Assembly (NCBI GenBank): GCA_964369775.1
Contig: CAYJHQ010000013.1
Location: forward strand, 1 to 64,000
Length of the DNA: 64,000 bases
Direction: 5' to 3'
Origin: CAUPWF01 sp964369775
Lineage (GTDB): Bacteria > Bacillota > Clostridia > Lachnospirales > Lachnospiraceae
Position 1 is the stretch's first letter. Each line of letters starts with the position of its first letter. The translations under genes and the position numbers were made by a program. The notes under the pieces are model-generated. The model was not told the DNA's origin. It saw only the letters and a list, made by a program, of their open reading frames with translations, and made no database searches. This document shows, one piece after another, positions 17,324-26,660 of the stretch.

Positions 17324-18235
17324 ATGGCTAAGATAATAGGGGTGAGATTTAGAACAGCAGGGAAGATATACTACTTTTCACCTGGAAAGATATGGGTAAA
17401 AAAAGGCGATGATGTAATTGTCGAGACAGCAAGAGGGATAGAATACGGAAAAGTTGTCATTGGTGTGAGAGAGATTCGTGACGAAGATCTGGTACAGCCA
17501 CTAAAAAGTGTAATTCGAGTTGCAACTCCAAAAGATGTGAAGATGGAAGAGAGCAATCGAGAGAAAGAAAAGAAAGCATTTGAGATATGCTACAACAAGA
17601 TTAGAGAACGTGGACTAGAGATGAAGCTAATTGATGCAGAATATACATTTGATAACAATAAGGTGCTATTTTATTTTACGGCAGAGGGAAGAATTGACTT
17701 TAGAGAGTTGGTAAAAGATTTAGCTGCTGTTTTTAGAACGAGAATTGAGTTACGTCAAATAGGAGTGAGAGATGAAACGAAGATTCGCGGTGGCATAGGT
17801 GTGTGTGGTAGACCACTTTGTTGTAGTACTTACTTGGGGGAATTTGCACCAGTTTCGATTAAGATGGCAAAAGAGCAGAATTTATCATTAAACCCAACAA
17901 AGATTTCCGGTGTTTGTGGACGTTTGATGTGTTGTCTTACAAATGAACAAGAGACTTATGAAGAATTGAATAGCCAACTACCATCGCAAGGTGATTTCGT
18001 CACTACGAAAGATGGGCTAAAAGGTGAAGTCCAAAATGTAAGCGTATTGAGACAAACAGTGAAGGTAATCGTTACAGTTGAAAACGATGAAAAAGAAATC
18101 AGAGAATATAAGGCTAGTGAACTGAAGTTCAAAATGAAGAAAAAGAAGAATGACACAAGGTTATCAAAAGAAGAGATGCGACAATTACGCGCTCTAGAAG
18201 AAAAAGAAGGGTCTTCGAAGTTAAATGGAAACTAA
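17324..18235 (+). CDS. ricT: PSP1-domain protein RicT (YaaT)
   Basis: This is a 303-residue PSP1 protein. The N-terminus (MAKIIGVRFRTAGKIYYF) and the two cysteine clusters CGRPLCC and CGRLMCC are diagnostic; in the Bacillus RicA-RicF-RicT complex such cysteines bind iron-sulfur clusters and the complex promotes RNase Y maturation of mRNAs, competence and sporulation. The C-terminus is a lysine-rich tail. The ATG follows the holB stop by 3 bases with AAGGAG inside the end of holB, indicating translational coupling. It overlaps the next gene by 11 bases. Confidence 0.93.
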   Translation: MAKIIGVRFRTAGKIYYFSPGKIWVKKGDDVIVETARGIEYGKVVIGVREIRDEDLVQPLKSVIRVATPKDVKMEESNREKEKKAFEICYNKIRERGLEMKLIDAEYTFDNNKVLFYFTAEGRIDFRELVKDLAAVFRTRIELRQIGVRDETKIRGGIGVCGRPLCCSTYLGEFAPVSIKMAKEQNLSLNPTKISGVCGRLMCCLTNEQETYEELNSQLPSQGDFVTTKDGLKGEVQNVSVLRQTVKVIVTVENDEKEIREYKASELKFKMKKKKNDTRLSKEEMRQLRALEEKEGSSKLNGN

Positions 18236-18974
18236 TAATAATTCAGAGTTACGATTGGATGACTTACAGATCAAAGGGTATCATATCTATCAAGATCCCA
18301 AGCGATTTTGTTTTGGAATAGATGCGGTTTTACTTTCTGAATTTGCTAAAGTGAAGTCAGGGGAAGTTGTTCTTGATTTATGTACAGGGAACGGAATAAT
18401 TCCCATTTTACTGGAAGCAAAAACGAAAGGTGCACATTTTTCAGGTCTAGAGATACAAGAAGAGAGTGCAAGTCTTGCAAGAGCAAGTGTTGAATACAAC
18501 GGTCTACAGGAGAAGATAAAGATTGTGACAGGTGATATTAAGGAGGCAGAGGGTTATTTTGACACTGCCTCTTTCCATGTTGTTACGGTCAATCCACCTT
18601 ATATGGTGGGAAGCCATGGGCTGAAAAATGAGATGGATTGCAAGTCGATTGCAAGACATGAAGTGTTATGCGACTTAGAAGATGTTATACGCTGTAGTTC
18701 AAGGCTATTAAAAGGAAAAGGACGATTTTATATGGTTCATAGACCATTTCGGTTAGTAGAGATATTTACCTGCATGAGCAAGTACAAGTTAGAACCTAAA
18801 AGAGTGAGATTTGTACATCCATATATAGGTAAAGAACCTACTATGGTATTAATTGAAGGCTTGAAAGACGGGCGGTCAAGAGTGGCAATAGAACCACCGC
18901 TTATTGTATATAATGAAGATGGAAGTTATACAGAAGAATTGTTGCGATGGTATGGGAAGAAGGTGGAAATGTGA
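18225..18974 (+). CDS. trmN6: tRNA1(Val) (adenine37-N6)-methyltransferase
   Basis: This is a 249-residue SAM-dependent methyltransferase. Motif I is VLDLCTGNGIIPILL near residues 46-60 and the catalytic N6-adenine motif NPPY lies in VTVNPPYMVGSHG. It matches the YabB/TrmN6 family that methylates A37 of tRNA1(Val). The gene overlaps ricT by 11 bases and rsmI by 4 bases (GTGA), so the operon is tightly packed. The tandem with rsmI is usual in Firmicutes. Confidence 0.88.
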   Translation: METNNNSELRLDDLQIKGYHIYQDPKRFCFGIDAVLLSEFAKVKSGEVVLDLCTGNGIIPILLEAKTKGAHFSGLEIQEESASLARASVEYNGLQEKIKIVTGDIKEAEGYFDTASFHVVTVNPPYMVGSHGLKNEMDCKSIARHEVLCDLEDVIRCSSRLLKGKGRFYMVHRPFRLVEIFTCMSKYKLEPKRVRFVHPYIGKEPTMVLIEGLKDGRSRVAIEPPLIVYNEDGSYTEELLRWYGKKVEM

Positions 18975-19819
18975 GCGGAACACTATATTTATGTGCAACA
19001 CCTATAGGGAATTTGGAAGATATTACGATGCGTGTGTTACGGATTTTAGAAGAAGTAGATGTGATTGCAGCTGAGGATACCAGAAATAGTATTAAATTGT
19101 TAAATCACTACGAAATTAAAACTCCGATGACTAGTTACCACGAGCATAACAAATACGAAAAAGGGAAAGTACTTGTGGAGCGTTTGTTAAAGGGAGAAAA
19201 TATAGCACTGATTACAGATGCAGGAACGCCAGGGATTTCAGACCCAGGAGAGGAACTGGTTGGAATGTGCTATGACAGCGGAGTACCAGTTACATCACTA
19301 CCAGGTGCGGTAGCTTGTGTAACAGCACTGACATTGGCAGGTCAATCTACAAGAAGATTTTGCTTTGAAGCTTTTTTGCCAAGTGATAAAAAAGAGAGAA
19401 GAAAGATTTTAGCAGAACTAAAAAATGAGACTCGAACAATTATTTTGTACGAAGCGCCACATAGACTGGTAAAAACATTAGTTGAATTACTAGAGGAGTT
19501 AGGGAACCGTCAAGTATCAATTTGTCGAGAATTGACCAAAAGATATGAAACAATAAATAGAACGACATTGGAAGGTGCCATCGACGAATACAAGAATCAG
19601 CCCGCAAAAGGAGAATGCGTTCTTGTAGTTGAAGGAAAGAGCAGAGAACTTCTAGAGAAAGAAGAAAGACAAGGTTGGGAGGCATTATCCTTGGAAGAGC
19701 ATATGAGTGTATACGAAAACCAAGGTCTTGAATCTAAAGAAGCAATGAAAAAGGTTGCAAAAGATAGAGGGATTAGCAAAAGAGATGTATATAATGAACT
19801 GCTAAAAACCAAAGAATAG
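18971..19819 (+). CDS. rsmI: 16S rRNA (cytidine1402-2'-O)-methyltransferase RsmI
   Basis: This is a 282-residue tetrapyrrole-methylase-fold enzyme. It opens with GTLYLCATPIGNLEDITMRV, contains AEDTRNSIKLL, ALITDAGTPGISDPG and SLPGAVACVTAL, and ends with a C-terminal helical tail. All are RsmI hallmarks. It methylates the 2'-OH of C1402 in 16S rRNA. The start is a GTG at 18971 overlapping the previous stop, with AAGGTGG upstream; the longer open frame from 18947 would overlap trmN6 by 28 bases and lacks a ribosome site. Last gene of the operon; no clear terminator hairpin was seen after it. Confidence 0.93.
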   Translation: MSGTLYLCATPIGNLEDITMRVLRILEEVDVIAAEDTRNSIKLLNHYEIKTPMTSYHEHNKYEKGKVLVERLLKGENIALITDAGTPGISDPGEELVGMCYDSGVPVTSLPGAVACVTALTLAGQSTRRFCFEAFLPSDKKERRKILAELKNETRTIILYEAPHRLVKTLVELLEELGNRQVSICRELTKRYETINRTTLEGAIDEYKNQPAKGECVLVVEGKSRELLEKEERQGWEALSLEEHMSVYENQGLESKEAMKKVAKDRGISKRDVYNELLKTKE

Positions 19820-19846
19820 AGAACTGTTAAAACTGTAGATAGAAAG

Positions 19847-19891
19847 ATTCGTCAATCTGTACAAGGAGTATAAAAAAATTCGTCAAGCTGT
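19847..19891 (+). repeat. Two ATTCGTCAA-CTGT direct repeats upstream of the ABC ATPase gene
   Basis: ATTCGTCAATCTGT (19847-19860) and ATTCGTCAAGCTGT (19878-19891) match at 13 of 14 positions, 31 bp apart. The second ends 3 bases before the -35 of the following promoter, so an operator role is possible. Confidence 0.4.
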
Positions 19892-19894
19892 GTA

Positions 19895-19923
19895 TAGACT
19901 AGGCAAGTGCTATGCGATATACT
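19895..19923 (+). promoter_or_regulatory. Promoter of the ABC ATPase gene
   Basis: TAGACT (19895-19900), 17-base spacer, TATACT (19918-19923), 43 bases before the ATG, which has TAGGAGGAAG upstream. Confidence 0.5.
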
Positions 19924-19965
19924 TTCATTATTAAAACACGAGAAGCATTTTAGGAGGAAGAATAA

Positions 19966-21078
19966 ATGGCAAGTTTATCGCTAAAAGGGATTTTTAAAAG
20001 ATACCCAAATGGATTTGAAGCAGTTAAGGATTTTAACTTAGAGATTGAAGACAAAGAGTTTGTTATCTTCGTAGGACCATCAGGTTGTGGAAAGTCTACA
20101 ACACTTAGAATGGTTGCAGGGCTTGAAGATATTTCAGAAGGAGAACTTTATATCGATGATAAATTAGTAAACGATATAGAGCCAAAAGATAGAGATATCG
20201 CAATGGTATTCCAAAACTATGCACTATATCCACATATGACAGTATATGACAACATGGCATTCGGACTTAAGCTAAGAAAAATGCCAAAAGATGAGATTGA
20301 TAAGATGGTAAGAGAAGCAGCTAGAATTCTTGATCTTGAGCCACTATTAGATCGTAAGCCAAAAGCGTTATCAGGAGGACAAAGACAGCGTGTTGCTATG
20401 GGACGTGCTATCGTTAGAAGTCCAAAAGTATTCCTTATGGATGAGCCTTTGTCAAACCTTGATGCAAAGCTTAGAGGGCAAATGCGTATCGAGATTTCAA
20501 AACTACATCAAAGACTTGGTTCAACAATCATCTATGTAACTCATGACCAAACAGAGGCGATGACGCTTGGAACAAGAATCGTAGTTATGAATGCAGGAAT
20601 CGTACAGCAAGTAGATACACCACAGGTATTATACGATACACCATGTAACTTATTCGTTGCTGGATTTATTGGATCTCCACAGATGAACTTTATGGATGCT
20701 GTTTGTAAAGTGACTGGAGATAAAGTAGTGCTTACAGCAGGGGGATCAGATATTGAGTTGCCTCCAGCAAAAGCAAAGAAATTAATCGAAGGCGGATACA
20801 ATGGAAAGACTGTAGTACTTGGAATTCGTCCAGAAGATGTGCATGATGAGCAAATGTTTATTGAGTCATCACCAAACACTGTAATCACAGCACCAATTCG
20901 TGTATACGAGATGCTTGGAGCAGAAGTTTACTTATACTTTGATTATGCTGGATCAAACATGACAGCAAGAGTAGACCCAAGAACAACTGCTAGAACAGGT
21001 GATACAGTTAAGTTTGCACTAGATGCAGAGAAGATTCACGTATTCGATAAAGAGACTGAACTTACAATCACTAACTAA
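19966..21078 (+). CDS. ugpC: Sugar ABC transporter ATP-binding protein (UgpC/MsmK family)
   Basis: This is a 370-residue ATPase. The nucleotide-binding domain has Walker A GPSGCGKST, Q-loop VFQNYALYPHM, signature LSGGQRQR and Walker B VFLMDEPLSNLD, and the C-terminal third is the regulatory TOBE/MOP-like domain. In Firmicutes this family is a shared motor for many sugar importers (as MsmX in Bacillus). That fits its monocistronic position here, with its own promoter and a strong terminator and no permease nearby. Its codon choice (frequent AGA, GCA, CCA, CTT) looks more uniform than the neighbours, suggesting high expression. Confidence 0.92.
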   Translation: MASLSLKGIFKRYPNGFEAVKDFNLEIEDKEFVIFVGPSGCGKSTTLRMVAGLEDISEGELYIDDKLVNDIEPKDRDIAMVFQNYALYPHMTVYDNMAFGLKLRKMPKDEIDKMVREAARILDLEPLLDRKPKALSGGQRQRVAMGRAIVRSPKVFLMDEPLSNLDAKLRGQMRIEISKLHQRLGSTIIYVTHDQTEAMTLGTRIVVMNAGIVQQVDTPQVLYDTPCNLFVAGFIGSPQMNFMDAVCKVTGDKVVLTAGGSDIELPPAKAKKLIEGGYNGKTVVLGIRPEDVHDEQMFIESSPNTVITAPIRVYEMLGAEVYLYFDYAGSNMTARVDPRTTARTGDTVKFALDAEKIHVFDKETELTITN

Positions 21079-21096
21079 TTATAAAGAGTATAAAGC

Positions 21097-21130
21097 GTTC
21101 TCTAGAGGCATAGCCTCTAGGGGACTTTTT
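21097..21130 (+). terminator. Terminator after the ABC ATPase gene
   Basis: A 13-bp stem with two or three G-U pairs (21097-21109 with 21113-21125), an ATA loop and a following T5 run. Confidence 0.8.
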
Positions 21131-21152
21131 GCATACAAAAGGTGGGGAGATT

Positions 21153-23768
21153 ATGAATCTTATTAAGCTTACAGTTGAGTATATGAAAAAGCCCATAGGG
21201 ATTGGTAGACAGGACTTAGTATTTGGGTGGAATGTGCATGAAGAAAGCAAGAACTCTGTTATGCAAGTCACTTATCACATTATCGTTAAAAAAGATGGTC
21301 GTGTTGTATGGGATAGCAAGGTGATAGAAAGTAGTCGATGCAATGGCGTTCGATATGAAGGAGAAGCACTGGAGTCCGGAACAAGCTATCAGTGGATTGT
21401 CAGTGTGACCGATAATTATGGTAGAGCTACAACGGCCACTAGCGAGTTTGGCATGGGGATGCTAAATGAGGCGGCATGGAATCATTCTAAGTGGATTGGG
21501 AATCAAGGTGAGGGACGCGTTACGAATTTCCTCAAGTGTTTTACAACTGAGAAAAAAGACGTTTGTAGAGCAATCGTGTACGCAAGCGCACTGGGGCACT
21601 ATGAATTGAATCTAAATGGTGAAAAAGTAGGAAATCAGTATATGGCTCCAGGGTGGACGAATTATGATAGGCGAGTTCAATATCAAGCATATGATGTCAC
21701 AGATCAAATAATGGATGGTGAGAATCGAATGGGTGCGCTTTTAGCACCGGGATGGTATGCGGGAAATATTTCGGTTTTGGGAAAAAACAGATATGGAAAT
21801 ACAAACGCTCTGATTGCAAATCTAGTCATTGAATATTTAGATGGAACCAGACAAGTGATAGTAACGGATGACACATGGCGATTTACTACCAAAGGTCCAA
21901 TTCTAGAGACAGACATGTTTGATGGAGAAATCTACGATGGGAATCTAGAACTTGGTGGTAGCAAATATGGTTGGACAACCGCTGGGTTCGACTACTCTAG
22001 TTGGTGCAATGCAAAAGTACTATTTGATTCGGCCTACAGCATACAGTCAAGAGGAAAGAGAGTCGAACTTACAGCACAAATTGGTCAAGGAGTCACAAAG
22101 ATTGCGGAATTAGAGCCAGTTTCTATTACGGAAGTATGCGGAAAATGGATTGTAGATATGGGGCAAAACTTTGCTGGCATTGCAAAATTATCATTGGTAG
22201 GACGGAAAGGAGAGGCGGCTACAATACGCTATGCAGAGATGCTAAACGATGATGAAAAAGGGAGCAGAGGATGTGATAATCAAGATGGGGTAGGGTCTAT
22301 CTATACTGCTAATTATCGATCGGCAAAATCCATGGATTGCTATATATTTAAGTCTGATAACAAAGAAGTATGGGAACCGACTTTTACATTTCATGGATTT
22401 AGATACATAGAAATATCTGGATGCAAAAAGCCAGAATATTCAGATATTAAAGGATATGCATTAGCCTCAGTAAATCGAGAGACTGGAAGTTTTGAAAGTT
22501 CCAGCAAGCTAATGAATCAGATTTACAGCAACTCGTTTTGGGGTCAACGTTCTAATTTTCTAAGTATTCCTACCGATTGCCCACAACGTGATGAACGTAT
22601 GGGTTGGGGGGCAGACGCCCATGTATATAGCCGTACAGGATTGTATAATATGGATTCTAATATGTTCTATCAAAAGTGGTTACAAGATGTACGAGATGAA
22701 CAGTATGAAGATGGCGGATATCCTGATATAGCACCAAATCCGCACAACTTTAGAAATGATGTGGTATGGGCAGCAGGTGGTGTAATCATTCCTTATGATA
22801 TCTGGATGATGACCGGAGACATGAGAATTTTAGAAGATAGCTACATGTCTATGAAGAAATATATGAAAAGTCGTACCAATGGTGGTTTGGTTCAAAGATG
22901 TAGATATGGAGATTGGTTAGAGCCTATAGATGGAGCATCAGATAAGGAAGTAATCGGAACGACCTACCTCGCTTATCAATATCATTTAATGACTAAGATA
23001 GCAGCGATATTAGGGGATACAAGAGAGGAAATGCATTATCAGGAGGAATTCCATGAAGTTAAGACAGAGTTTCATAAAACTCTAGTTGAAGCAGACGGGA
23101 GAATACGAGGCAATGCACAAAGTGCATACGTTTTAGCACTTGCAGCAGATCTTCAAACAAGCAACACAGAGCTCCCCTTTGTTGAAAAGCTAGTTGCCAA
23201 TATTATTGGAAATAATAACCTGATGTCAGTAGGATTTGTATCCGTTAATCAGTTGATGCCAGTGCTATCAAAATATGGATACAGTCATATTGCTTATGCG
23301 TTAGCTACAAATACAGCTTATCCTTCTTGGGGGTATAGCATAGAGCAAGGAGCAACCACTATATGGGAACGTTGGAATTCATATACAAAGGAAAAAGGAT
23401 TTGGTCCAGTATCGATGAACTCATTCAATCACTATGCATTTGGGAGTGTAACAGAGTGGTTTTATTCAGGGATTGGTGGAATGAAACCCGATAAGAAAAA
23501 CCCCGGGTTTGAAAATATCATCATCCAACCGCAATTTGATTTGAGAACAATAGAACCACTTACACGGGCAACAGTGTCTTATGATTCAGTGCGAGGAAAA
23601 ATTAGTAGTAGGTGGGAAGTAGAAGCGGACAGTATCACACTCATCATAACAATTCCAGCAAATGCGACAGCAACAGTGATTCTTCCTTCGAAAGCAAAGT
23701 TGAATAAAACAACAAAGGTACAAGTTGGATCAGGGATTCATACTTTTAAAATAGAAAAAAATAGGTAG
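21153..23768 (+). CDS. Alpha-L-rhamnosidase, glycoside hydrolase family 78
   Basis: This is an 871-residue GH78 enzyme. N-terminal beta domains (to about 300) include the family's WGANPAGWTNYDRRVQYQ-like stretch (MAPGWTNYDRRVQYQAYDV). The catalytic (alpha/alpha)6 barrel carries the signature PTDCPQRDERMGWGADAH near residue 474 and a later TIWERWNS with the second acidic residue. A short C-terminal beta domain ends the protein. There is no signal peptide, so it probably acts inside the cell on imported rhamnosides. ATG 21153 was chosen for GGTGGGGAG upstream. The next gene follows 15 bases later. Confidence 0.9.
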   Translation: MNLIKLTVEYMKKPIGIGRQDLVFGWNVHEESKNSVMQVTYHIIVKKDGRVVWDSKVIESSRCNGVRYEGEALESGTSYQWIVSVTDNYGRATTATSEFGMGMLNEAAWNHSKWIGNQGEGRVTNFLKCFTTEKKDVCRAIVYASALGHYELNLNGEKVGNQYMAPGWTNYDRRVQYQAYDVTDQIMDGENRMGALLAPGWYAGNISVLGKNRYGNTNALIANLVIEYLDGTRQVIVTDDTWRFTTKGPILETDMFDGEIYDGNLELGGSKYGWTTAGFDYSSWCNAKVLFDSAYSIQSRGKRVELTAQIGQGVTKIAELEPVSITEVCGKWIVDMGQNFAGIAKLSLVGRKGEAATIRYAEMLNDDEKGSRGCDNQDGVGSIYTANYRSAKSMDCYIFKSDNKEVWEPTFTFHGFRYIEISGCKKPEYSDIKGYALASVNRETGSFESSSKLMNQIYSNSFWGQRSNFLSIPTDCPQRDERMGWGADAHVYSRTGLYNMDSNMFYQKWLQDVRDEQYEDGGYPDIAPNPHNFRNDVVWAAGGVIIPYDIWMMTGDMRILEDSYMSMKKYMKSRTNGGLVQRCRYGDWLEPIDGASDKEVIGTTYLAYQYHLMTKIAAILGDTREEMHYQEEFHEVKTEFHKTLVEADGRIRGNAQSAYVLALAADLQTSNTELPFVEKLVANIIGNNNLMSVGFVSVNQLMPVLSKYGYSHIAYALATNTAYPSWGYSIEQGATTIWERWNSYTKEKGFGPVSMNSFNHYAFGSVTEWFYSGIGGMKPDKKNPGFENIIIQPQFDLRTIEPLTRATVSYDSVRGKISSRWEVEADSITLIITIPANATATVILPSKAKLNKTTKVQVGSGIHTFKIEKNR

Positions 23769-23783
23769 ACGAGGAGAGAAGGC

Positions 23784-24317
23784 ATGAAGAAAGTATTAAT
23801 TGTAGTAGACGTACAAAACGATTTTGTGACAGGAGCACTTGCTTCAAAAGAAGCGCAAGCAATCATCTCTAATGTAGTTAGCGAAATAAAAGAATATTTA
23901 GAAGCGGGACAACAAGTGTATTTCACATTGGATACCCACGGAGAAGATTATCTGGAGACAGCAGAGGGAAAAGGTCTTCCAGTGAAACATTGCTTAAAAG
24001 GAACGAAAGGGCATGAACTAGTGCCAGAGATTCAAGATGCCTTAGCAGAGTATCAAGCGGGCGTGGATTATATCATAATAGAAAAACCAGTTTTTGGATC
24101 AATAGAATTGGCCAAAAACTTACAAGCGGATGAGGCAGTTCTAGTTGGATTGTGCACAGATATCTGCGTAGTATCTAATGCAATGTTATTAAAGGCGAGT
24201 CAACCAGAGATGCTCTTGAAAGTGATATCCAACGCATGCGCAGGAGTAACCCCAGAAAAGCACGAGGCAGCTCTTGCTACGATGGAGAGTTGTCAGATTG
24301 AGATAATAGAAATGTAG
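23784..24317 (+). CDS. Isochorismatase/nicotinamidase-family cysteine hydrolase
   Basis: This is a 177-residue cysteine hydrolase. The catalytic triad is visible: Asp in VVDVQNDFV, Lys in IIIEKPVFGS and Cys in LVGLCTDICVVSNAM. DTHGEDYLETAEG followed by HC supplies probable metal ligands as in PncA. The substrate may be nicotinamide, but the family also includes other amidases. It is 15 bases downstream of the rhamnosidase gene, probably co-transcribed by position rather than by function. Confidence 0.8.
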   Translation: MKKVLIVVDVQNDFVTGALASKEAQAIISNVVSEIKEYLEAGQQVYFTLDTHGEDYLETAEGKGLPVKHCLKGTKGHELVPEIQDALAEYQAGVDYIIIEKPVFGSIELAKNLQADEAVLVGLCTDICVVSNAMLLKASQPEMLLKVISNACAGVTPEKHEAALATMESCQIEIIEM

Positions 24318-24355
24318 GAGAAATCGGTGCTTTCCTCATTGCGTATTTTCTATCC

Positions 24356-25142
24356 CTACCCTTTTCTGAGTGTACTAGGTGGAAAGCCATAGTATGTTTT
24401 GAAAGCTTTGGAGAAATGAGCAGCATCATAAAAGCCACAAGAGGTACTAATTGATTCTAGGGTCAAATTTGTAGTGTTTAATAGCAGATAAGACTTTTTA
24501 AGTCGTAGATTTTTAATATATACGTAAGGAGTAATTCCTTGCACATCTTTAAATATTCTTATGTAATGACGCTTGGAAAAGCCGGCATTTTTAGCTAAAT
24601 CCTCGAGTGATAAAGGTTCACAGTAATGTTGTTGAATAAAGGTAAGCGTCTGTAAAAACTTAGAGATAGGATCTTCTTTTAATGATGATGATAATTCGTA
24701 CTGACGTGAAAGATAAGCTAAAATGTTATAGAGATAAGTCTGGCACAATAAGAAGGATGTCTTCGTAGGGTGAAGGTATTCGTCTTTTATAATATCAAGA
24801 AGTATATTCAAATGAGTTTGTTGTGTTTTATTCAAAGAAAAGTAGCTGATGTAACCACTGCGGTTAGAACGAAAATATGGCTCTAGTATAAATTAGTTTT
24901 TGAAAGCCTTCTAATAGCTCTAGTTGTTGATAAGCTAGGGATAATTGAGAGAAGGTAAAGATAATATTACAGTGCTTCAATTGATTAACATTAGTATAAG
25001 AGTGGTTAATATTTTCATCAACCACTAAGATATCTCCCTTTTTCAAGTGAAATACTTGTCCATTAACATTATGAGTTGTAGTTCCGTCTAATATAATCAT
25101 TAATTCAGTAAATGCATGTGCATGAGTAGGAAAATCTTTCAT
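24356..25142 (-). pseudogene. AraC-family regulator split by a +1 frameshift
   Basis: Two frames make one AraC protein. The cupin part (25142 down to about 24890) has THAHAFTELMIILDG and LKKGDILVVDENINHSY. The DNA-binding part (to 24356) has LSLEDLAKNAGFSKRHYIR and the C-terminal AraC signature. Near 24885-24893 one extra base moves the frame: removing one T of the coding-strand TTT restores QKLIILEPYFRSNRSGYIS, as expected between the two domains. Upstream of ATG 25142 the frame stays open over 18 more sensible codons (ending VALSFGTL) but without a start codon, so the original start may also be lost. It could be an assembly error or a true pseudogene. It is divergent from the decarboxylase-like gene. 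Confidence 0.75.
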
Positions 25143-25307
25143 TAATGTTCCAAAGGAAAGTGCAACTGGTTTAGTTCCATTGTTGAAGTCAGTTAATTAA
25201 TATTTAATCATGTCCATATTTTACATGTGGATGTCGTTTTTGTCAATGGATTACAAGTGTGCAGGCTGATAGAATAATAAAAAACAAAGAAAAAAGAGGA
25301 TGAAATC

Positions 25308-26476
25308 ATGCTGTATAAAGAAGATTGGGAAAAGGCGAAAGAAAGATTTGAAGCATTGTGGAATGGAGAAGTGGTTGATAGATGTTGTATTTCTGTACAA
25401 GCGCCAAGAAAGGGAAGAGAGAATTACCTTAAAGAGTATCGAGAAAATGTAAGGCGAAAGCAGGTATCTGCAATGGGAGCACTTACCATACAGCATATGG
25501 AAGATCCCGAGTATGTATTAAAGCAAGTGAATCAAGTGATGAAGAACATATATTACGGAGGAGAAGCGATTCCACAGATATTTATGAATTATGGACCAAT
25601 AGGACATGCTGCCTATTTTGATGCACCTTGTCATAAAGATGGTGTTACCACTTGGTATAATCCAATAGTGTCTGATATAACGAGGAGCAATCTAAAGTTT
25701 AATGAGAACAATCAGATATTGAAATGGCAGATTGAGGCGGCAAGCCTCTTTGCGAAAGAAGGAAAAGATAAATTTTTGGTATCTACATTAGATAACTCAG
25801 GTAGTCTAGATGCATTGGCAGCACTTCGTGGCACAGAAGCGTTACTGATTGATATGCTAGAAGAGCCAGATGCTGTGAAGAAAGAGTTAAAGAAATTAAT
25901 CAATGCATGGAAGATAGTGGGTGATAGGATGTATGATATCACTTCACAGAGCAACTATGGAGGAGCTACAATNNNNNNNNNNNNNNNNNNNNNNNNNNNN
26001 NNNNNNNNNNNNNNNNNNNNNNNNNNNNNNNNNNNNNNNNNNNNNNNNNNNNNNNNNNNNNNNNNNNNNNNNAGCTACAATCAGATATCTCAGTTATGCT
26101 TTCTAACCAAATGTTTCAAGAATTTGTATTGCCAGAGTTAAGGGAATCTGCGAAACACCAAGAATACAATCTATACCATCTAGATGGGAAGGAACAGATT
26201 CGCCATCTAGATGATATTTTATCAATTCCGCAGATTAGAATGATTCAATGGGTAAGTGTAGTGGGGCAACCGTCATATATAGAATACATCCCTGTCTTTC
26301 AAAAGATTCAAAAAGCAGGGAAAGGGATTCTGATCAATGATGTGATACCGAAAGATATCGAGATATTACTAGAGAATCTTAAACCAGAAGGATTATTTAT
26401 TGTAACAAGTGCAGAATCTCAAGATGATGCGGATGCGATTCTTAAGATGGCAAAGAACTATGGTAGTATGCATTAG
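25308..26476 (+). CDS. Uroporphyrinogen decarboxylase-like family protein, interrupted by an assembly gap
   Basis: The left part (25308 to the gap) and right part (gap to 26476) read as one protein of the URO-D superfamily, which also includes cobamide methyltransferases. Left features are ENYLKEY, GGEAIPQIFMNYGPIG and LDNSGSLDALAALRGTEALL. Right features are LQSDISVMLSNQMFQEFVLPEL, YHLDGKEQIRHLDDIL and GILINDVIPKDIEILLENL. Such stand-alone members occur in sugar-use clusters of gut Firmicutes, and their reaction is unknown; heme synthesis is not implied. The correct frame right of the gap is the one giving LQSDIS, so the frame that runs straight through the N run to a stop is an artefact. 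GAGGATG precedes the ATG. Confidence 0.75.
25973..26072. other. Assembly gap (100 N) flanked by a 9-bp repeat
   Basis: Exactly 100 N. AGCTACAAT stands immediately left (25964-25972) and again immediately right (26073-26081). Family spacing suggests only about 14 residues are missing, so the real gap is probably 30-50 bases. Confidence 0.9.
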
Positions 26477-26596
26477 CATTGAGAATATCTTTACATTTAT
26501 TCTTCTACGTGCAAAAGAAGGAAAAAGTAGAGATTTGTACGTAGTAGTGTACGAGCCGGATTTTGGAATGATGCAGATGGCGGATTATAGAGGATG

Positions 26597-26625
26597 TTGT
26601 CTGCGCACCACTTACATGTTATAAT
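26597..26625 (+). promoter_or_regulatory. Promoter of the proline iminopeptidase gene
   Basis: TTGTCT (26597-26602), 17-base spacer, perfect TATAAT (26620-26625), 36 bases before the ATG at 26661. Confidence 0.7.
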
Positions 26626-26647
26626 TATGTCAATTAGCATAATTATA
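26620..26647. promoter_or_regulatory. 10-bp inverted repeat over the -10 and start site (putative operator)
   Basis: TATAATTATG (26620-26629), 8-base spacer, CATAATTATA (26638-26647), a perfect dyad that begins at the -10 and ends just before AGGAGG. A repressor bound here would block initiation. Confidence 0.5.
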
Positions 26648-26660
26648 GGAGGTAATGAAG

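Noticed and set aside
25923..26141. Reading frame running straight through the N gap to a stop at 26141
   Set aside because: The frame depends on the arbitrary 100-N length; homology shows the other frame (LQSDIS) is correct after the gap.
26409..26624. 71-codon plus-strand frame spanning the end of the URO-D-like gene and the next promoter
   Set aside because: It overlaps the URO-D-like gene in another frame, lacks a ribosome site and includes a promoter; no recognisable protein.
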